DNA of 64,000 bases from Streptomyces sp. NBC_00557 (GCF_036345995.1 NZ_CP107796.1:2852001-2916000); one strand, 5' to 3'; shown: positions 8,047-16,178, counted from the first letter of the stretch. Program-made: numbers and translations. Notes: generated by a model not told the origin, from the letters alone.

Positions 8047-9591
8047 ATGGCGAACCCCTCCCGGCTGCGTGCCGCCGCCCTGGCCGGCTCCGCCCTGCTG
8101 CTGTCCGGCCTGCTGACCGGATGCGGCAACGGCGTTCAGGACGGCGACCTCGCGACGCAGAAGCTGGACTGGAAGGACTGCCCGGCCCCGTCCGAGGCCG
8201 AGGGCGGCGGCAGCGCCCCGTCGCCACTGCCCCACGGCGGCACCTGGCAGTGCGCCACCATGCGGGCGCCGCTGGACTGGAGCAAGCCGAAGGGCGACAC
8301 CATCGGCATCGCGCTGATCCGCGCCAGGGCCAGCGGCCCCGCGAGCCGGCGGATCGGCTCGCTCGTGTTCAACTTCGGCGGCCCCGGCGGCAGCGGCGTC
8401 AGCTCGCTGCCCGCGTTCGCCTCGGACTACGAGACCCTGCGCACCCGCTACGACCTGGTCAGCTTCGACCCGCGCGGGGTGGGCCGCAGCGCGCCGGTGA
8501 AGTGCGAGAGCGACTCCCAGCTGGACGAGTACTTCCAGCAGGACGCCACCCCCGACGACAGTGCGGAGCGCGCCGCGCTGCTGCAGCGCACCAAGCAGTT
8601 CAACGCGGCCTGTGAGGCGCACTCCAAGAAGATCCTGCCGCACGTGGGGACCACCGACGCGGCCCGCGACATGGACCTGATGCGCCAGGTCCTCGGCGAC
8701 GCCAAGCTGCACTACTTCGGCATCTCCTACGGCACCGAACTCGGCGGCGTGTACGCCCACCTGTTCCCCCGGCACGTCGGCCGGGCCGTGCTCGACGCCG
8801 TCGTCGACCCCACGCAGGACCCCGAGCAGAGCGCGCTGGGGCAGGCCAAGGGCTTCCAGCTCGCACTGGACAACTTCGCCGAGGACTGCACCTCGAGGAC
8901 GACGGAATGCCCGGTCGGCTCCACCCCGCAGGACGTGAAGAACCGCATCGCGAGACTGCTGAACAGCCTGGACAAGAGGCCGATTCCGGGTATTCCGCCG
9001 CGCCCGCTCACCCAGACCGCCGCGACGAACGGCATCGCGCAGTCCCTGTACTCCAAGGACTTCTGGGAGTACCTCACCGAGGGCCTCGAGCAGGCCTACT
9101 CCGGTGACGGCAGGGTCCTGATGCTGCTGTCCGACGCCATGAACGGCCGCAGCCAGAACGGCGAGTACAGCAACATCACCGCCGCGAACATCGCCATCAA
9201 CTGCGCCGACGAGAAGCAGCGGTACACCGCCGGCCAGGTCCAGCAGAAGCTGCCCCAGTTCCGCGCCGCCTCCCCGCTGTTCGGGGACTTCTTGGCCTGG
9301 GGGATGCTCAGCTGCACCGACTGGCCCGTGGCGGGCGCCGCCGATCACCCCGACGTCAGCGCCCCCGGTTCCGCGCCGATTCTCGTGGTGGGCAACACCG
9401 GCGACCCGGCCACCCCGTACGAGGGCGCGAGGAAGATGGTCGAGGCACTCGGCAAGGGGGTGGCCGTCGAGCTGACGTACAAGGGCCAGGGGCACGGTGC
9501 GTACGACAGCAAGAACCGGTGCGTGCAGAGCGCGGTGAACGGCTACCTCCTGGACGGACGGGAACCGAAGGCCGGCACGGTCTGCTCCTGA
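8047..9591 (+). CDS. Secreted lipoprotein peptidase, alpha/beta-hydrolase of the TAP family (copy 1)
   Basis: A 514-residue lipoprotein with a lipobox LLTGC after a hydrophobic signal peptide. It belongs to the tripeptidyl-aminopeptidase/SlpD-E group of alpha/beta hydrolases with a C-terminal TAP-like domain. The catalytic triad can be read as Ser227 in GISYGTELGG, Asp453 in GNTGDPATPY and His483 in GQGHGAY. Family members trim short N-terminal peptides from secreted substrates at the cell surface. The gene immediately downstream encodes a close paralogue in the same orientation with the same triad spacing. It starts 73 bp after the flippase gene and may be transcribed with it. Confidence 0.9.
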   Translation: MANPSRLRAAALAGSALLLSGLLTGCGNGVQDGDLATQKLDWKDCPAPSEAEGGGSAPSPLPHGGTWQCATMRAPLDWSKPKGDTIGIALIRARASGPASRRIGSLVFNFGGPGGSGVSSLPAFASDYETLRTRYDLVSFDPRGVGRSAPVKCESDSQLDEYFQQDATPDDSAERAALLQRTKQFNAACEAHSKKILPHVGTTDAARDMDLMRQVLGDAKLHYFGISYGTELGGVYAHLFPRHVGRAVLDAVVDPTQDPEQSALGQAKGFQLALDNFAEDCTSRTTECPVGSTPQDVKNRIARLLNSLDKRPIPGIPPRPLTQTAATNGIAQSLYSKDFWEYLTEGLEQAYSGDGRVLMLLSDAMNGRSQNGEYSNITAANIAINCADEKQRYTAGQVQQKLPQFRAASPLFGDFLAWGMLSCTDWPVAGAADHPDVSAPGSAPILVVGNTGDPATPYEGARKMVEALGKGVAVELTYKGQGHGAYDSKNRCVQSAVNGYLLDGREPKAGTVCS

Positions 9592-9725
9592 CGCCCGCCC
9601 TCCATCACCGCAAAACCACTGGTCAGGCGGTTATCCACAGGCCGCCCCGGGCTCCGTCCCCTGTGCCTACCATGGCGTGAACGCCCGGCGCGGGACGATG
9701 CGACGGGCCTGTGAGGGGGGTGCCC

Positions 9726-11282
9726 ATGAGGCGATTTCTGCGGTGGACGGCCGCGTTGGCCGCGGCGCTGCTGGTGGCCGGCTGCGGCGGCGGTTCGTCG
9801 GGCGGGGGCGGCGACGCCAAGGAACACGGGGACGGCCCCGGCAGGACGACGAGCGCCGCTCCCCCGCCGGCTCCGGCGACGGACCTGCCCGCCTCCCTCA
9901 CCTCCCAGCGCCTCGACTGGCACCGCTGCGCGGCCCGGGGCGACTCCCCCGCACCGGGCGGCGAGTGGCGATGCGCGACCCTCAAGGTGCCACTGGACTG
10001 GTCCCGGCCGGACGGTACGACGATCGGGCTGGCGCTGATCCGCGCGCAGGCGACCGGAGGCAACCGCGCCGGTTCCCTGCTGTTCGACTTCGGCGGCCCC
10101 GGCGGCTCGGGCCTGGAGATGATGCCGTACTACGCAAGCACGGTCTCCAAGCTCCATGAGCGCTACGACCTGGTGAGCTGGGATCCGCGCGGAGTGGGCG
10201 CGAGCGGAGGCGTGCGCTGCCGCAGCGACCGTCAGATCGAGGCCGCCGAGGACGTGGACGCCACGCCGGACACCCCGGAGGAGGAGAAGGCGTTCCTCCA
10301 GGACGCCGCCGGCTTCGGCAAGGGCTGCCAGAAGGCCGCCGGTGCGCTGCTGACCCATGTGTCCACGACGGACACCGCCCGCGACATGGATCTGATGCGC
10401 CAGGTCCTCGGCGACGCCAGGCTCCACTACTTCGGCATCTCCTACGGCACCGAACTCGGCGGCGTGTACGCCCACCTGTTCCCGGAGCGGGTGGGGCGGA
10501 TGGTCCTCGACGCGGTGGTCGACCCGACCGCGGACACGGTGGGCCAGGCCGAGAACCAGACCCGTGGCTTCCAGCGGGCGCTGGACGACTACCTCAAGTC
10601 CACCGGCCGGAATCCCGTGCAGGGCACCCGACAGATCGCGGCCCTGCTGAAACGGATCGACGCGCGCCCCCTGCCGACGTCGTCCGGGCGGAAGCTGACC
10701 GAGACCCTCGCGGTCACCGGAATCGTCCTTCCGCTCTACAGCGAGTCCAGTTGGCCGAGGCTGACCGCTGCCCTCGACGCCGCGGAGAAGGGCGACGGCT
10801 CAGCGCTGCTGGCGCTCGCCGACGACTACAACGAGCGGGACTCGGCAGGCCGCTACGGCACGACGTCCCACTCCCAGCGGGTCATATCGTGCCTGGACGA
10901 GAAGGAGCGGCCGACGCTCGCCGAGACGAAGCGGCGGCTGGCGCGCTTCGAGGAGATCTCGCCGGTGTTCGGGGACTTCCTCGGCTGGGACACCGCCGGC
11001 TGGTGCCACGACTGGCCGGTACCGGGCCAGTACACCACCCCGCAGGTCAGCGCGCCCGGAGCGGCGCCGATCCTGCTGGTCGGGAACACCGGCGACCCGG
11101 CGACACCCTACGAGGGCGCCCGCAGAATGGCCGACGAGCTGGGCAAGGGCGTCGGCATCGAACTGACCTGGAAGGGCGAGGGCCACGGGGCGTACGGCAA
11201 CGGCAGCGACTGCGTCGACTCGACGGTGAACGCCTACCTGCTGAACGGCACGGTGCCGAAGGACGGCACGGTCTGCTCCTGA
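9726..11282 (+). CDS. Secreted lipoprotein peptidase, alpha/beta-hydrolase of the TAP family (copy 2)
   Basis: A 518-residue paralogue of the preceding gene. The signal peptide ends in a lipobox (LLVAGC) followed by a Gly/Ser-rich linker. Triad residues are Ser239 (GISYGTELGG), Asp457 (GNTGDPATPYEGA) and His487 (GEGHGAYG). Long stretches such as DMDLMRQVLGDA and YGTELGGVYAHLFP are the same as in copy 1, while the N-terminal 100 residues and the middle lid region differ, which suggests an old tandem duplication followed by change in specificity. ATG 9726 is preferred over the GTG at 9711 because a GGGGGG Shine-Dalgarno tract precedes it at the proper distance. Confidence 0.9.
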   Translation: MRRFLRWTAALAAALLVAGCGGGSSGGGGDAKEHGDGPGRTTSAAPPPAPATDLPASLTSQRLDWHRCAARGDSPAPGGEWRCATLKVPLDWSRPDGTTIGLALIRAQATGGNRAGSLLFDFGGPGGSGLEMMPYYASTVSKLHERYDLVSWDPRGVGASGGVRCRSDRQIEAAEDVDATPDTPEEEKAFLQDAAGFGKGCQKAAGALLTHVSTTDTARDMDLMRQVLGDARLHYFGISYGTELGGVYAHLFPERVGRMVLDAVVDPTADTVGQAENQTRGFQRALDDYLKSTGRNPVQGTRQIAALLKRIDARPLPTSSGRKLTETLAVTGIVLPLYSESSWPRLTAALDAAEKGDGSALLALADDYNERDSAGRYGTTSHSQRVISCLDEKERPTLAETKRRLARFEEISPVFGDFLGWDTAGWCHDWPVPGQYTTPQVSAPGAAPILLVGNTGDPATPYEGARRMADELGKGVGIELTWKGEGHGAYGNGSDCVDSTVNAYLLNGTVPKDGTVCS

Positions 11283-11360
11283 CGCGAACAGAGCCCTGGC
11301 GCCGCCCACGGACCTGCCCCGGCGCCGCCCGAGGGCGGTCACCGGCGGCCGGGAACGGCA

Positions 11361-11400
11361 GAAGCCCACGACGTCCGCGCTGGGCAGGGCCGTGGGCTTC
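11361..11400. terminator. Hairpin terminator after the second TAP peptidase gene
   Basis: The arms GAAGCCCACG (11361-11370) and CGTGGGCTTC (11391-11400) pair perfectly with a 20-nt loop. It lies 79 bp after the peptidase stop codon and can act in either direction. There is no long U tract, as is usual in Streptomyces. Confidence 0.65.
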
Positions 11401-11446
11401 TGGTGCCGTGCTGGTCGGCCGGCGGGGTGGATCAGTAGACCGGCTC
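11361..11446. repeat. Duplicated moeZ 3'-end and terminator segment, copy A
   Basis: This segment resembles the real moeZ end at 14117-14200 over about 85 bp. Both contain a GAAGCCCACG...CGTGGGCTTC hairpin followed by the identical 16-mer GATCAGTAGACCGGCT, which on the minus strand encodes the last MoeZ residues and stop (PVY*). Between hairpin and 16-mer the two copies are only loosely similar. In this copy no coding sequence for the rest of moeZ follows. It looks like a displaced gene end, as left by integration into the 3' end of a gene, or the remains of a second rhodanese gene. Confidence 0.7.
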
Positions 11447-11554
11447 CTGATCACCGCTACCCGGGCAGGGCCTCAAGGGGGTCCGTGCCCCACCCGTGCC
11501 CGATCGTGCGGGAAGCCACGGGGAACCACGGTGCCGAGCGGGCTCCGCGCAACG

Positions 11555-11591
11555 CAACGGCCCCCGACCGTATCGCCTGGTCAGGGGCCGT
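11555..11591 (-). terminator. tRNA-type intrinsic terminator downstream of the tRNA-Ser remnant
   Basis: AACGGCCCC (11555-11563) pairs with GGGGCCGTT (11583-11591), with an inner GACC/GGTC stem in the loop. Read on the minus strand it follows the tRNA 3' end by about 10 nt, the usual position of a Streptomyces tRNA terminator. The 3' flank of the original tRNA gene was therefore carried along with the fragment. Confidence 0.7.
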
Positions 11592-11600
11592 TCACGTGCG

Positions 11601-11651
11601 CGGTGGGTGTGGGATTTGAACCCACGGTGGCTTGCGCCACGACGGTTTTCA
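11601..11651 (-). pseudogene. 3' half of tRNA-Ser (anticodon UGA), attachment-site-like remnant
   Basis: On the minus strand the sequence runs from an anticodon loop CTTGAAAA (UGA) through the 3' anticodon strand ACCGT, a long variable arm GTGGCGCAAGCCAC, a T arm GTGGGTTCAAATCCCAC, the acceptor 3' strand ACCCACC and discriminator G. The long variable arm and UGA anticodon identify serine. Upstream the 5' anticodon strand, D arm and acceptor 5' strand are missing, so the gene cannot be functional. Identity begins at the anticodon loop, the usual crossover point of tyrosine integrases that use tRNA genes. This fits an att site left by an integrative element. Confidence 0.8.
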
Positions 11652-11710
11652 AGATTGTTTGCAGCCGACGCGATCTGGTGCTGTGCCAAGGGACTCGGCA
11701 CCATGGCCCG

Positions 11711-12259
11711 ATGAGACGTCGGCGTCCGCGCTACTGCCACGGCCACCAGGTTGGGGCTGTCAACCCACACACTCCTCTAGATCGAGCGCTACAGCGCAAT
11801 AAGCAGGGGGTCTGTGGTGTGGAAGGGTGCCACTTCACAATCGACCGTCGTGGCCGGGTGCGCGAGATCAGGGGCTCGAACGTCGAAGATGTCCTGAGAG
11901 CACATCGCGAGTCAGCGAGGCAGACTGGGCCGCAACATCGCGGCCCCTGGCTCAGCGGCTCGTTCTATCTGATCGCCTTCATTGCAATCACGGCCACCAC
12001 GATCACCGCTGGTTCGTTGGCGCCGCCACGGACTGTGCCCATCGTCGTCGCTAGCTCCTTACTAGGGGTCGGCACGGTCGGCGCTCTACAGTTGCGCCAC
12101 GATGACAGGCTCAGCGAGCGACGTTTGGTCGAGCTGATCAAGCTCACGTTTCTAAACTTGCCTGCTCTGCTTCGTCGATCGACTTCACTTGCTGAGCCGC
12201 CCCTCGACAGCTCAACCAGCCAGGCTGATACAAGCCGTCAGAGTGCACCGCCAAGTTAG
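11711..12259 (+). CDS. Hypothetical two-helix membrane protein with an N-terminal Cys/His-rich segment
   Basis: A 182-residue protein of unknown function. The N-terminus has a possible zinc-binding set, YCHGH followed by CGVEGCHF about 25 residues later. Two hydrophobic helices follow (SFYLIAFIAITATTITAG and VPIVVASSLLGVGTVGALQL), then a polar tail. Codon use is less GC-biased than in neighbouring genes, and an in-frame TTA at 12059-12061 would make translation depend on the bldA leucine tRNA. Both point to foreign origin. The ATG at 11711 gives the longest reasonable frame; the upstream part of the same open frame overlaps the tRNA remnant and is not coding. No clear Shine-Dalgarno sequence was seen. 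Confidence 0.55.
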   Translation: MRRRRPRYCHGHQVGAVNPHTPLDRALQRNKQGVCGVEGCHFTIDRRGRVREIRGSNVEDVLRAHRESARQTGPQHRGPWLSGSFYLIAFIAITATTITAGSLAPPRTVPIVVASSLLGVGTVGALQLRHDDRLSERRLVELIKLTFLNLPALLRRSTSLAEPPLDSSTSQADTSRQSAPPS

Positions 12260-12500
12260 AGTCGGCGGCACCGCAGTTAAAGCTAAAGCGTTGCCACACG
12301 CTGCACCACAGCCACACCAGAGCGGGCGGGGAACAGCGGGGAATCACGGTGCAAGCAGCCGAGTCCGGCGGACCGCGCCGACCGTTCGCCCAGCTCAGCT
12401 CCCAAACCGCTTCCAAAAGCTCTCAGCTTCCCAGGCTGAGGTCCTGGGGCGGCGGTCTTGGGATACGGTGCGGCTTCGTACGACGCCCCCCGGAGAGCCA

Positions 12501-12917
12501 GTGGACCTGCCGAACAGCCGTTTTGCCCGCTTTGCTACCATGATCCTGCTGGGCTTGGCTGCACTCGCTATCGCTGGCTGCAACCCTGATCCGACCGACC
12601 CCGAGAACGTCGATCCGATCGCTCTGGTGAACAGCACATCGAACCCAGTGCGCATCTTCTGGTGTGCCGGCGACGGGGACAACGAATGCGCGGAGGAGCA
12701 CAGCCTAGGAGTCATCCCAGCGGGGTCAAATCGCACCGTGCACATCTCCTCCTACGAAGTAATGCTGCACGTCAAGACAGCTGCAGGCCCAGGGGGATAC
12801 GTCTGCGAAGTCGACGCTCCGGGCAGTCGGATAGCTCTGAGCGCGTCGTATCCCTCCATGAAAGCCGCACACGACCACTGCCTGGACGGAGCCTCACCTA
12901 GCATCTCGCCCCGCTGA
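12501..12917 (+). CDS. Small secreted lipoprotein, unknown function
   Basis: A 138-residue protein with a signal peptide MILLGLAALAIAGC ending in a lipobox (AIAGC). The mature part is acidic and contains three more cysteines near WCAGDGDNECAEE and a fourth in YVCEVDAPG, suggesting disulfides. GTG 12501 was chosen because GGAGAG lies 4-5 nt upstream; the ATG at 12540 would leave a signal peptide without a charged N-region. It sits in the putative island and shares its moderate GC. I do not recognise the family. Confidence 0.6.
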   Translation: MDLPNSRFARFATMILLGLAALAIAGCNPDPTDPENVDPIALVNSTSNPVRIFWCAGDGDNECAEEHSLGVIPAGSNRTVHISSYEVMLHVKTAAGPGGYVCEVDAPGSRIALSASYPSMKAAHDHCLDGASPSISPR

Positions 12918-13136
12918 GATCTCGCGTGGACGTGCCCCTACCCAGGAGTCGACATCCACCGCCGACATCAACAGCGGCGGACGGCGGCAGAGGTAGACAC
13001 ACGCGAACGGCCAGTACTCCCAAGCCGGGTGGTCCTGCCGAAGGAGTTTCAGCCCAGATCGAACTCCTAAAGCGGTGGTGGCGTCGGGGTCTCAAGCCGG
13101 TGCCCACAAGGACCTGAACTTGAGGTGTCCCCGGCA

Positions 13137-13796
13137 TCACTTTTCGGCCCGCTGGGTGATGGCCGCCTCGGTACGGTCGCCCAGGAATTCGTACCAGCGG
13201 CGTTCGAGGCAGACGTAGCGCACGTCCGCTTCGACGAGGCTGAGGAAACCCGACACAGTCTCGGTGAGACGTTGCTGGAGCCCCGGGTCGGCCAGTGTTC
13301 CGTCATCGGCGAAGGCCTTGTAACTGTTGGCCACGCTGAACATGTCCGGGTAGACGCGGGTGCCCAGGTGCTCCAAGGGAATCCTCAGAGCCCACAAGCC
13401 GCGGTTGCCGCCGACCAGCGACGGCGAGGCGGAGACGAGCAGCGCGTGCTTGGTCTTGAACGGCTGCGGCCGGACACGCGAGACCCAGTCGATCGCGTTT
13501 TTCAGCACTCCCGGCACGGAGGCGTTGTATTCAGGCGAGGAAATGACGAAGGCGTCGCTCTGCTCAAGCCGGTCGCGTAGGGCTAGGGCGCCGTGCGGCA
13601 GTCCTTCGCTGGCCTCCATGTCTCCGTCGTACAAGGGCATGTCGAAGTCGCGCATGGTGACGAGGTCGACGGCGGCACCGGTGTCGGAGATGAGCCGGGC
13701 CACGAGGGAGGCGAGGCGGGCGTTGGTCGAATCGACCCGCAGGGCCGCGCCGAAGACCAGGAATCGCAGCGGGCCGGGAAGCGTCTCCGTGGGCAT
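13137..13796 (-). CDS. NADPH-dependent FMN reductase-like flavoprotein
   Basis: A 219-residue flavodoxin-fold protein of the NADPH-dependent FMN reductase family (PF03358). The N-terminal strand FLVFGAALRVDSTNARLASL is the phosphate-binding region, and SPEYNASVPGVLKNAIDWVSR is the diagnostic motif. Members reduce flavins or quinones with NAD(P)H in the cytoplasm. The start at 13796 has GGAAGGA upstream. It stands alone in the putative island, convergent with the lipoprotein gene, and is not part of the conserved gene order here. The physiological substrate cannot be told from sequence. Confidence 0.85.
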   Translation of the reverse strand: MPTETLPGPLRFLVFGAALRVDSTNARLASLVARLISDTGAAVDLVTMRDFDMPLYDGDMEASEGLPHGALALRDRLEQSDAFVISSPEYNASVPGVLKNAIDWVSRVRPQPFKTKHALLVSASPSLVGGNRGLWALRIPLEHLGTRVYPDMFSVANSYKAFADDGTLADPGLQQRLTETVSGFLSLVEADVRYVCLERRWYEFLGDRTEAAITQRAEK

Positions 13797-14116
13797 GGGT
13801 CCGTCCTTCCGTCGCGGGCAAGCGCCTCCGAGAGGGTGCCCCACCGACCAGTGTGGTTGTCCAGCGGCGGTCACGCGACAGGGCCGGGAACCGACGGGCC
13901 CGAGCCGGTCAGGGACGATGGTTCGGCCCCTGCGAGAGGTGGTGCGCGGTCGGTGCCGGCAGGCCACCTCCGGGCCATCGACGAAGTCAACGCACGCCTA
14001 GGCCACCCGATCAGCGCATAGGGTCACTCGCTGTGCAAGGCCGCACCTCTGCAAGGACTCATACCTGGGCCGTCGTGGGGCCGTCCGAGGTCAGCCAACG
14101 TCAACCAACAACGACA
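13797..14116. other. Non-coding 320-bp stretch between the FMN reductase and the moeZ terminator
   Basis: No convincing gene was found. A short plus-strand frame ending at 14021 (AIDEVNARLGHPISA*) reads like the tail of a protein and may be the remnant of a broken gene, but nothing upstream supports it. No 5' tRNA half that would complement the fragment at 11601-11651 is present here. Confidence 0.4.
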
Positions 14117-14156
14117 GAAGCCCACGGCATCTGAGCTGGTCGGAGCCGTGGGCTTC
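14117..14156 (-). terminator. moeZ terminator hairpin
   Basis: GAAGCCCACGGC (14117-14128) pairs perfectly with GCCGTGGGCTTC (14145-14156) across a 16-nt loop. It begins 30 nt after the moeZ stop codon on the minus strand. Confidence 0.75.
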
Positions 14157-14200
14157 GTCAGTCCCGCTGGCCAGCGAGACCCCTGATCAGTAGACCGGCT
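14117..14200. repeat. moeZ 3'-end and terminator segment, copy B (the functional gene end)
   Basis: This is the counterpart of 11361-11446. The 16-mer GATCAGTAGACCGGCT (14185-14200) covers the moeZ stop codon and last codons, and the hairpin at 14117-14156 follows in the minus-strand direction. The two copies share no similarity beyond the hairpin on one side or beyond the 16-mer on the other. Confidence 0.7.
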
Positions 14201-15365
14201 TGTGCGGTTCGATCTGGTTGACCCAGCCGATGACGCCGCCGCCGACGTGGACGGCGTCGGAGAAGCCCGCGGACTTCAGAACCGCGAGGACTTCCGCACT
14301 GCGGACACCCGTCTTGCAGTGCAGGACGATCTTCTTGTCCTGCGGCAGGGTCTCCAGGGCGGTGCCCATGAGGAACTCGTTCTTCGGGATCAGCCGGGCG
14401 CCGGGGATGGAGACGATCTCGTACTCGTTCGGCTCGCGGACGTCGATGATCTCGATGTTCTCGCCGTCGTCGATCCACTCCTTGAGCTGCTTCGGAGTGA
14501 TCGTGGAGTCGGCGGCAGCCGCCTGGGCCTCCTCGGAGACGACCCCGCAGAAGGCCTCGTAGTCGATGAGCTCGGTGACGGTCGGGTTCTCGCCGCAGAC
14601 CGCGCAGTTGGGGTCCTTGCGGACCTTGACCTGGCGGTAGGTCATCTCCAGGGCGTCGTAGATCATCAGGCGGCCGACCAGGGGCTCGCCGATGCCGGCC
14701 AGGAGCTTGATGGCCTCGTTGACCTGAATGGAGCCGATGGACGCGCACAGCACGCCCAGGACGCCGCCCTCGGCGCAGGAGGGGACCATGCCGGGGGGCG
14801 GGGGCTCCGGGTAGAGGCAGCGGTAGCAGGGGCCGTGCTCGGACCAGAAGACGGAGGCCTGGCCGTCGAAGCGGTAGATCGAACCCCACACGTACGGCTT
14901 GTTCAGCAGGACGCACGCGTCGTTGACCAGGTAGCGGGTCGCGAAGTTGTCCGTGCCGTCGATGATCAGGTCGTACTGGCTGAACAGGTCCATCACGTTG
15001 TCGGCTTCGAGCCGCTCCTCGTGCAGGACCACGTTCACGTACGGGTTGATGCCCTTGACGGTGTCCCGGGCGGACTCCGCCTTGGAGCGGCCGATGTCGG
15101 ACTGGCTGTGGATGATCTGGCGCTGCAGGTTCGACTCGTCGACCTCGTCGAACTCCACGATGCCGAGGGTGCCCACGCCCGCGGCGGCCAGGTACATCAG
15201 CGCCGGCGAGCCCAGGCCGCCGGCGCCCACACAGAGCACCTTGGCGTTCTTCAGCCGCTTCTGCCCGTCCATGCCCACGTCGGGGATGATCAGGTGGCGG
15301 GAGTACCTGCGGACCTCGTCTACGGTGAGCTCAGGAGCTGGCTCGACCAGGGGTGGCAGCGACAC
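14187..15365 (-). CDS. moeZ: MoeZ: sulfur-carrier adenylyltransferase/sulfurtransferase
   Basis: A 392-residue fusion of a ThiF/MoeB-type E1-like adenylyltransferase and a C-terminal rhodanese domain. The ATP site is VGAGGLGSP (GAGGLG at residues 47-52). A structural zinc is probably bound by CYRC and the later CAVC pair. The rhodanese active-site cysteine is Cys350 in LHCKTGVRSAEV. The enzyme adenylates the C-terminal glycines of small sulfur carriers (MoaD, CysO or ThiS type) and transfers sulfur for molybdopterin, cysteine or thio-metabolite synthesis. The length is normal for actinobacterial MoeZ. Its downstream terminator region is duplicated 2.7 kb away. Confidence 0.95.
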   Translation of the reverse strand: MSLPPLVEPAPELTVDEVRRYSRHLIIPDVGMDGQKRLKNAKVLCVGAGGLGSPALMYLAAAGVGTLGIVEFDEVDESNLQRQIIHSQSDIGRSKAESARDTVKGINPYVNVVLHEERLEADNVMDLFSQYDLIIDGTDNFATRYLVNDACVLLNKPYVWGSIYRFDGQASVFWSEHGPCYRCLYPEPPPPGMVPSCAEGGVLGVLCASIGSIQVNEAIKLLAGIGEPLVGRLMIYDALEMTYRQVKVRKDPNCAVCGENPTVTELIDYEAFCGVVSEEAQAAAADSTITPKQLKEWIDDGENIEIIDVREPNEYEIVSIPGARLIPKNEFLMGTALETLPQDKKIVLHCKTGVRSAEVLAVLKSAGFSDAVHVGGGVIGWVNQIEPHKPVY

Positions 15366-15428
15366 GGGGACTCCGTTGGTCGGTCAATCACTACAGTTGT
15401 TCTCCCCGTAACACTGCCACGGCCTTCT

Positions 15429-16178
15429 TCATTCCGAGACACCTGTTCCGATGCGCGAGACGATTTCGTCCCAGTAGCCGGGCATCGTCTCCCACGGGTC
15501 GGCGCGGCCGCCGCGGTCCGTGTGGTCGGTGAAGTAGATCGTCGCGGCGCCCTGCCAGCGGGCGATGCGCAGCGCCTCCTCCAGGTGGCCGCGCGGCACG
15601 CCATGCACGAAGTGGCAGAAGCGGTCCGGTGGATAGTCGGCGGTCCACTCGGCCACCTGCGACCAGCGGAAGTCGGACCAGGCGCCGGAGAAGGTCACCA
15701 GCTGGTCGGCGTTCTCCGCGTAACCGGGGTGCGGATGGCTGCCGTGGCCGAGAACGATGTGGGCGGTGTCACTGATCGCCCGGAGCGTGGTGACGGCGCG
15801 GCGGACGTCGGCGAGCAGGGTCCGCTCGGTGGGACAACGGTCCAGCAGGAAGCCGTCGACCCGGTACCAGTCGAGGTAGCGGTGGGCGTCGGAGATCAGC
15901 TCGGGGAAGGCGCGGGCGCCGTGGACGAGGTCCAGGTGACCGAGGACACGGACGCCGGCGCCCCGCAGGCGGCCCGCCGCCTCCAGGCAGTGCGGGTCGG
16001 GGCGGGCGCCGGGGCCCTGGGCCACGTCGAGGACCACCCAGTCCAAGGGGACGCCCGGGTGGGCGAGTTCCTCCCACTGGGCGGGGGCCACCAGGGGGTG
16101 GGCGTAGCCGGGGATGCCGAGGGCGGTGCGCAGGCCGGTGCTCGTGGCGCCCGCGGTGGTGCTGGTCAGATGCGGCAT
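15429..16178 (-). CDS. Spherulin-4-family glycoside hydrolase-like protein
   Basis: A 249-residue protein of the spherulation-specific family 4 (PF12138), a TIM-barrel fold related to glycosidases that cut galactosaminoglycan-type polymers (Sph3/GH135, PelA hydrolase domain/GH166). Recognisable stretches are ALGIPGYAHPL, PLDWVVLDVAQGPGARPDP, GVRVLGHLDLVHGAR and YRVDGFLLDRCP. No signal peptide is apparent, so the protein may act in the cytoplasm or leave by another route. Its start overlaps the end of the epimerase gene by 13 bp, and it is the last gene of a five-gene coupled operon. Trimming or editing of the polymer made by the operon is inferred. Confidence 0.8.
   Translation of the reverse strand: MPHLTSTTAGATSTGLRTALGIPGYAHPLVAPAQWEELAHPGVPLDWVVLDVAQGPGARPDPHCLEAAGRLRGAGVRVLGHLDLVHGARAFPELISDAHRYLDWYRVDGFLLDRCPTERTLLADVRRAVTTLRAISDTAHIVLGHGSHPHPGYAENADQLVTFSGAWSDFRWSQVAEWTADYPPDRFCHFVHGVPRGHLEEALRIARWQGAATIYFTDHTDRGGRADPWETMPGYWDEIVSRIGTGVSE

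Larger units (their letters stand above)
11431..14200. mobile_element. Putative small genomic island between duplicated moeZ 3' ends
   Basis: The DNA between the two GATCAGTAGACCGGCT repeats (11430-11445 and 14185-14200) has lower and more uneven GC than its flanks. It contains a tRNA-Ser 3' fragment, a two-helix membrane protein with a TTA codon, a small lipoprotein and an FMN reductase, none of which belongs to the conserved neighbourhood. No integrase or excisionase was recognised, so it would be a decayed or non-autonomous element. The boundaries are inferred from the duplicated ends. Simple accumulation of unrelated insertions is the alternative. Confidence 0.45.

Noticed and set aside
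11601..11690. Complete tRNA-Ser gene
   Set aside because: The 3' half is convincing, but upstream sequence gives no D arm, acceptor 5' strand or paired 5' anticodon strand.
12300..12450. Remnant of an integrase gene end
   Set aside because: Some short phrases resemble sequence near integrase ends (GGGGAATCACGGTGC, also similar at 11522), but no integrase residues could be read in any frame.
13960..14021. Protein tail AIDEVNARLGHPISA as a real gene
   Set aside because: No start, domain or ribosome site goes with it; kept only as a possible broken gene in the intergenic note.
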